Source of the DNA: Granulosicoccus sp045110515
GTDB taxonomy: Bacteria > Pseudomonadota > Gammaproteobacteria > Granulosicoccales > Granulosicoccaceae
Assembly: GCA_045110515.1 (NCBI GenBank)
Contig: JBGCGD010000030.1
Span: forward strand, 20,811-84,810
Direction: 5' to 3'
DNA length: 64,000 nucleotides
The position numbers and the translations under genes were made by a program. The notes under the pieces were generated by a model. The model had not been told where the DNA came from, ran no database searches, and was given only the letters and a program-made list of their open reading frames with translations. This document shows positions 61,611 through 64,000 of this stretch, one piece after another (positions within the stretch are counted from its first letter, which is position 1; each line of letters begins with the position of its first letter).

Positions 61611-63194
61611 CTATCTGAAAAACATAGTGATCTCTGGAAAGAACAACACAATCATGAGCACAACCAGTTGAATCATGATAAAGGGCAAGAAGCCTCTGAA
61701 TATTGCCGGTAGGCTAATGTGTGGTGGTGCCACCGACTTAAGATAAAATGCCGCAGGTCCAAACGGTGGCGACAAGAAACTCACCTGCATATTCACACAA
61801 AACAGAATACCAAACCATACTGGCACAAATGTTCGGGCATCAACCAACGGTGCAAACACTCCTAGTTCTTCAACTGGCAATTTCATCACGATAGGTAAAA
61901 ACACTGGCATTACCAGAAGAACGATACCCACCCAATCCATGAAAGCACCAAGGAAAAGGAAGATGAGCATCATCATCATCAACACACCCAATGTCGGTAG
62001 TTCTGCACCAATAATGAGGTTGGCGACGTAAGTCGGGCCGCCTGAAATGGTGTATGCACCTGCTAGTGCTGTTGCACCAAACGTTACCCAGATGATCGTG
62101 CCAGTTGATTTAAAGGTGCGCATCAGTGCTTCAAAAAACAACTGAAAAGAAAACTCCCCTCGCAAGATAATAAGAATAAGTACTGCAGCAGACCCCATAC
62201 CAGCAGCCTCTGTAATGCCGGTAACACCACCATAGATAGAACCCAATACAATGAATACGACGAGTAAAGGTGCGACCATACCCTTGCCTGCCTGCCATGC
62301 TGCTACTGAGCGCTTCGGTTTAATGAAAAATAAAAGATACGCCACTAACAACGCCGCAACCAAGGCCGCTTTGAGAATAAAGTCAATGCCCACCATAGAG
62401 TGATCTTCGGTGATGTTATCGAAGTAGTCCAGAAACCAGGCGCGGAAAATCAAAAGTAAAAGTGCAATTGCAACGAGGCCTGCAATTAACGCTGAACCGT
62501 AAATCGCTTTGGTGCGACCATCCATATCATCGGGGCCCGGCTCGGGCAGAGGTGCCAGAGAAGGGGTGATACGTGTGCGAATGATGATGTAAATCATATA
62601 CAGGATCGCAAGAACAAAACCCGGTACAAAAGCAGCTTTGAACAGTGCATGTATCGACGTTTCTGTGATCAAACCGTACATGATGAGTACGATCGAGGGT
62701 GGAATCATGGTGCCGAGCGAGCCGGACGCACAGATAGTACCGATAGCAAGATTCTGGTCATAGCCAAGACGCAGCATCTGCGGCAAAGCAATCAAGCCAA
62801 GCAAAACAACCTCGCCTCCGATGATGCCTGACATCGCAGCCATGACAACTGCCATCACCGAAGTTACCAGCGCAATACCACCACGAGTACGACTAAGCCA
62901 CTGACTAAGGCAGGTATACATATCTTTGGCAATGCCACTGCGCTCGAGCAGCGTTGCCATAAATATAAACAACGGAACGGAGATAATGACATAGTCCGTC
63001 GTCAAACCATACATCCGCTGCACCAGAATGTTCAACGGACCACGACCAAAATCTGCAAACAGAAATTCAGGGCCGAACTTCATCACTAGTACTGCTACCG
63101 CCATAATTCCGGAAGCGAAACCCAATGGCATGCCAATAGCGAGCAAGACCAGTAATGAAATAAGCAATATCAGCGATATAGTTCCGATATCCAT
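61611..63194 (-). CDS. dctM: TRAP transporter large permease (DctM family)
   Basis: A 527-residue membrane protein with a dozen or more helices. DctM hallmarks: SGIIGGEVVLLGLIALPQML, ICASGSLGTMIPPSIVLIMYG, and FLFLGAFMDWVGIVLL near the C-terminus, followed by FLSPPFGPAAFYLKSV. It exchanges sodium for an organic acid delivered by a periplasmic binding protein. It is longer than typical DctM (about 430) because of a mid-loop insertion with extra helices (residues ~225-320), a form known in one TRAP branch. Partner DctQ is immediately upstream. Substrate likely a sugar acid, judging by the adjacent kinase and RuBisCO-like genes. Confidence 0.93.
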   Translation of the reverse strand: MDIGTISLILLISLLVLLAIGMPLGFASGIMAVAVLVMKFGPEFLFADFGRGPLNILVQRMYGLTTDYVIISVPLFIFMATLLERSGIAKDMYTCLSQWLSRTRGGIALVTSVMAVVMAAMSGIIGGEVVLLGLIALPQMLRLGYDQNLAIGTICASGSLGTMIPPSIVLIMYGLITETSIHALFKAAFVPGFVLAILYMIYIIIRTRITPSLAPLPEPGPDDMDGRTKAIYGSALIAGLVAIALLLLIFRAWFLDYFDNITEDHSMVGIDFILKAALVAALLVAYLLFFIKPKRSVAAWQAGKGMVAPLLVVFIVLGSIYGGVTGITEAAGMGSAAVLILIILRGEFSFQLFFEALMRTFKSTGTIIWVTFGATALAGAYTISGGPTYVANLIIGAELPTLGVLMMMMLIFLFLGAFMDWVGIVLLVMPVFLPIVMKLPVEELGVFAPLVDARTFVPVWFGILFCVNMQVSFLSPPFGPAAFYLKSVAPPHISLPAIFRGFLPFIMIQLVVLMIVLFFPEITMFFR

Positions 63195-63203
63195 AACCTA
63201 ATC

Positions 63204-63818
63204 TCAACTCCGACCGCTTGATTCATTATTATTCTGTTGAGAGGTCGTTTCACCGTCATCAACAAAACCCTGCGCTCTCTTTACCTCTTCGATCTCGGCT
63301 TGCATCTCCTCATCTATCAGTGGCTGGTCGTAGTCGTTCCAGTCTGTAATGTAGTTTGATACCGCCTGGATGGCCATGATTACCATAACAATCAAAATGA
63401 GTGGTTGGGTTGTAGCAGGGATCGGTGGATCCCATGCAGTACCGAAACGCTCCCAACGCAGGAACGAGTCTAGCGCTTCGTTAAAGCCACCCCACACGGT
63501 TGCTATGGCCCAAAGCACAATCAAAAATACTGAAATAAAATCAAAAAATCGCTTTAACCAGATAGGCACAATATCGTGTAGAACGGTAATGCGAATATGC
63601 GCACGCTGCTGCATAGCATAAACCCCTGCAGTTAGATAAATCCATCCACCCATCCAGAGACTCATCTCAGTGACCCAAGTGGTTGGCTTCTGCAGCACAT
63701 AACGCATGAATATTTCGTAAATCATAATAGCGACAATAAAGGCTGGCATAAGCATTGCCGCTCGGCTGAAACGCCAGGTGATCGCATCGACCCAGCTTTT
63801 TCTTTCATGCTCTATCAT
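63204..63818 (-). CDS. dctQ: TRAP transporter small permease (DctQ family)
   Basis: A 204-residue protein with four helices (FSRAAMLMPAFIVAIMIYEIFMR split; FFDFISVFLIVLWAIATVWGGF; PLILIVMVIMAIQAVSNYI) and an acidic C-terminal tail. The WVTEMSLWMGGWIYLTAGVYAMQ block is typical of DctQ. It stops 9 bp before dctM. The binding protein DctP is expected just beyond the right edge of the window, past the hairpin and hexamer repeat. Confidence 0.92.
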   Translation of the reverse strand: MIEHERKSWVDAITWRFSRAAMLMPAFIVAIMIYEIFMRYVLQKPTTWVTEMSLWMGGWIYLTAGVYAMQQRAHIRITVLHDIVPIWLKRFFDFISVFLIVLWAIATVWGGFNEALDSFLRWERFGTAWDPPIPATTQPLILIVMVIMAIQAVSNYITDWNDYDQPLIDEEMQAEIEEVKRAQGFVDDGETTSQQNNNESSGRS

Positions 63819-63876
63819 TGTTTACCCTCGGATGAGGGCGCCACCAGTCCCTCAAAAAGAAATCAACTCGTAATGT

Positions 63877-63917
63877 CAAGTGAAGCCCTACCTTGAGATA
63901 GGGCAGGGCTTCACTTG
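63877..63917. terminator. Long hairpin upstream of dctQ
   Basis: CAAGTGAAGCCCT (63877-63889) and AGGGCTTCACTTG (63905-63917) are exact reverse complements around a 15-nt loop. On the minus strand it would lie between an off-window gene (probably dctP) and dctQ. TRAP operons often have such a hairpin that lowers permease expression relative to the binding protein. It lacks an immediate U tract, so it may work as an RNA-stabilising stem rather than a terminator. Confidence 0.6.
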
Positions 63918-63920
63918 GAT

Positions 63921-63980
63921 CGCAAACGCAAACGCAAACGCAAACGCAAACGCAAACGCAAACGCAAACGCAAACGCAAA
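63921..63980. repeat. Ten tandem copies of CGCAAA
   Basis: Exactly 60 bp of perfect hexanucleotide repeats lies four bases after the hairpin. The unit is six bases, so in coding DNA copy changes would not shift frame; here it appears non-coding. Perfect purity suggests recent slippage expansion. On the minus strand the unit reads TTTGCG. Confidence 0.95.
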
Positions 63981-64000
63981 CAGCGTTCTCTTACCGCATT

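Noticed and set aside
63921..63980. Short tandem repeat as a possible CRISPR array
   Set aside because: The units are six bases with no spacers; it is a microsatellite.
1..64000. tRNA or rRNA genes
   Set aside because: No T-loop or acceptor-stem patterns or rRNA-like conserved stretches were noticed anywhere in the window; a covariance scan would be decisive.

Overview
The window is a roughly 50% GC stretch of a bacterial chromosome, dense with catabolic operons and local regulators. The gene set suggests an aerobic, heterotrophic, probably marine proteobacterium. It has carnitine/betaine and creatine catabolism, a TRAP transporter, catalase-peroxidase, cobalamin-dependent methionine synthase and copper export. 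Several proteins resemble alphaproteobacterial ones (sorbitol dehydrogenase, erythritol-type isomerases, the carnitine dehydrogenase-thioesterase fusion), but the sequence alone does not decide between alpha- and gammaproteobacteria.

Layout. 1-1955: a truncated FAD-linked 2-hydroxyacid dehydrogenase diverging from a GntR/FCD regulator, with tacca/tggta repeats between. 1997-6609: a carnitine island (GlxA/CdhR-like regulator, BKACE, L-carnitine dehydrogenase fused to a thioesterase, acyl-CoA dehydrogenase), predicted to turn carnitine into glycine betaine plus acetoacetate. 6954-15446: an interval bounded by two copies of a ~320-bp direct repeat (the 3' end of a proC-like gene), holding an IclR regulator with a perfect palindrome, a PuuB-like oxidase, a cupin, a DhaK-DhaL kinase, a fatty acid hydroxylase-family protein, an orphan Rieske-type reductase, and several gene fragments. 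15176-20932: an operon of MttB-like methyltransferase, dimethylglycine/sarcosine dehydrogenase-like protein and ProC-like reductase, with a divergent LysR. 20938-23509: a decayed zone with a RAYT transposase remnant, a SABATH-like methyltransferase, a nitrilase stub and a chimeric pseudogene. 23712-28595: SnoaL-like protein, LEA14-like lipoprotein, EamA transporter, DUF3604 protein. 28663-31590: copA-cueR with a CueR-type operator. 31658-37395: EamA transporter, Mrr-like membrane protein, NUDIX hydrolase, 2-hydroxyacid dehydrogenase, tcuAB. 37612-38994: creatinase behind a promoter and a ~130-nt leader that can fold. 39226-41963: furA-type regulator and katG. 42113-45390: DSD1/D-threonine aldolase-like enzyme, sorbitol dehydrogenase, glgC. 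45561-51344: ferric-reductase-like protein, an ABC exporter with a degenerate nucleotide-binding domain plus a cNMP domain, and an MFS transporter. 51503-56329: FKBP, metH and a membrane protein of unknown family. 56645-63818: an N-terminally truncated DeoR regulator with eryH/eryI-type isomerases, then a RuBisCO-like protein, a DUF1537 kinase and TRAP permeases. The window ends in a long hairpin and ten copies of CGCAAA.

How they fit. Carnitine gives betaine; betaine could be demethylated by the MttB/DMGDH operon toward sarcosine and glycine; creatinase also yields sarcosine. This makes the first 40 kb look like a quaternary-amine and methylamine salvage region. The last 8 kb looks like a sugar-acid locus built from erythritol-pathway isomerases next to an apionate-type RuBisCO-like protein and kinase. 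At least eight gene remnants show that the region has been reshaped by deletions and short duplications.
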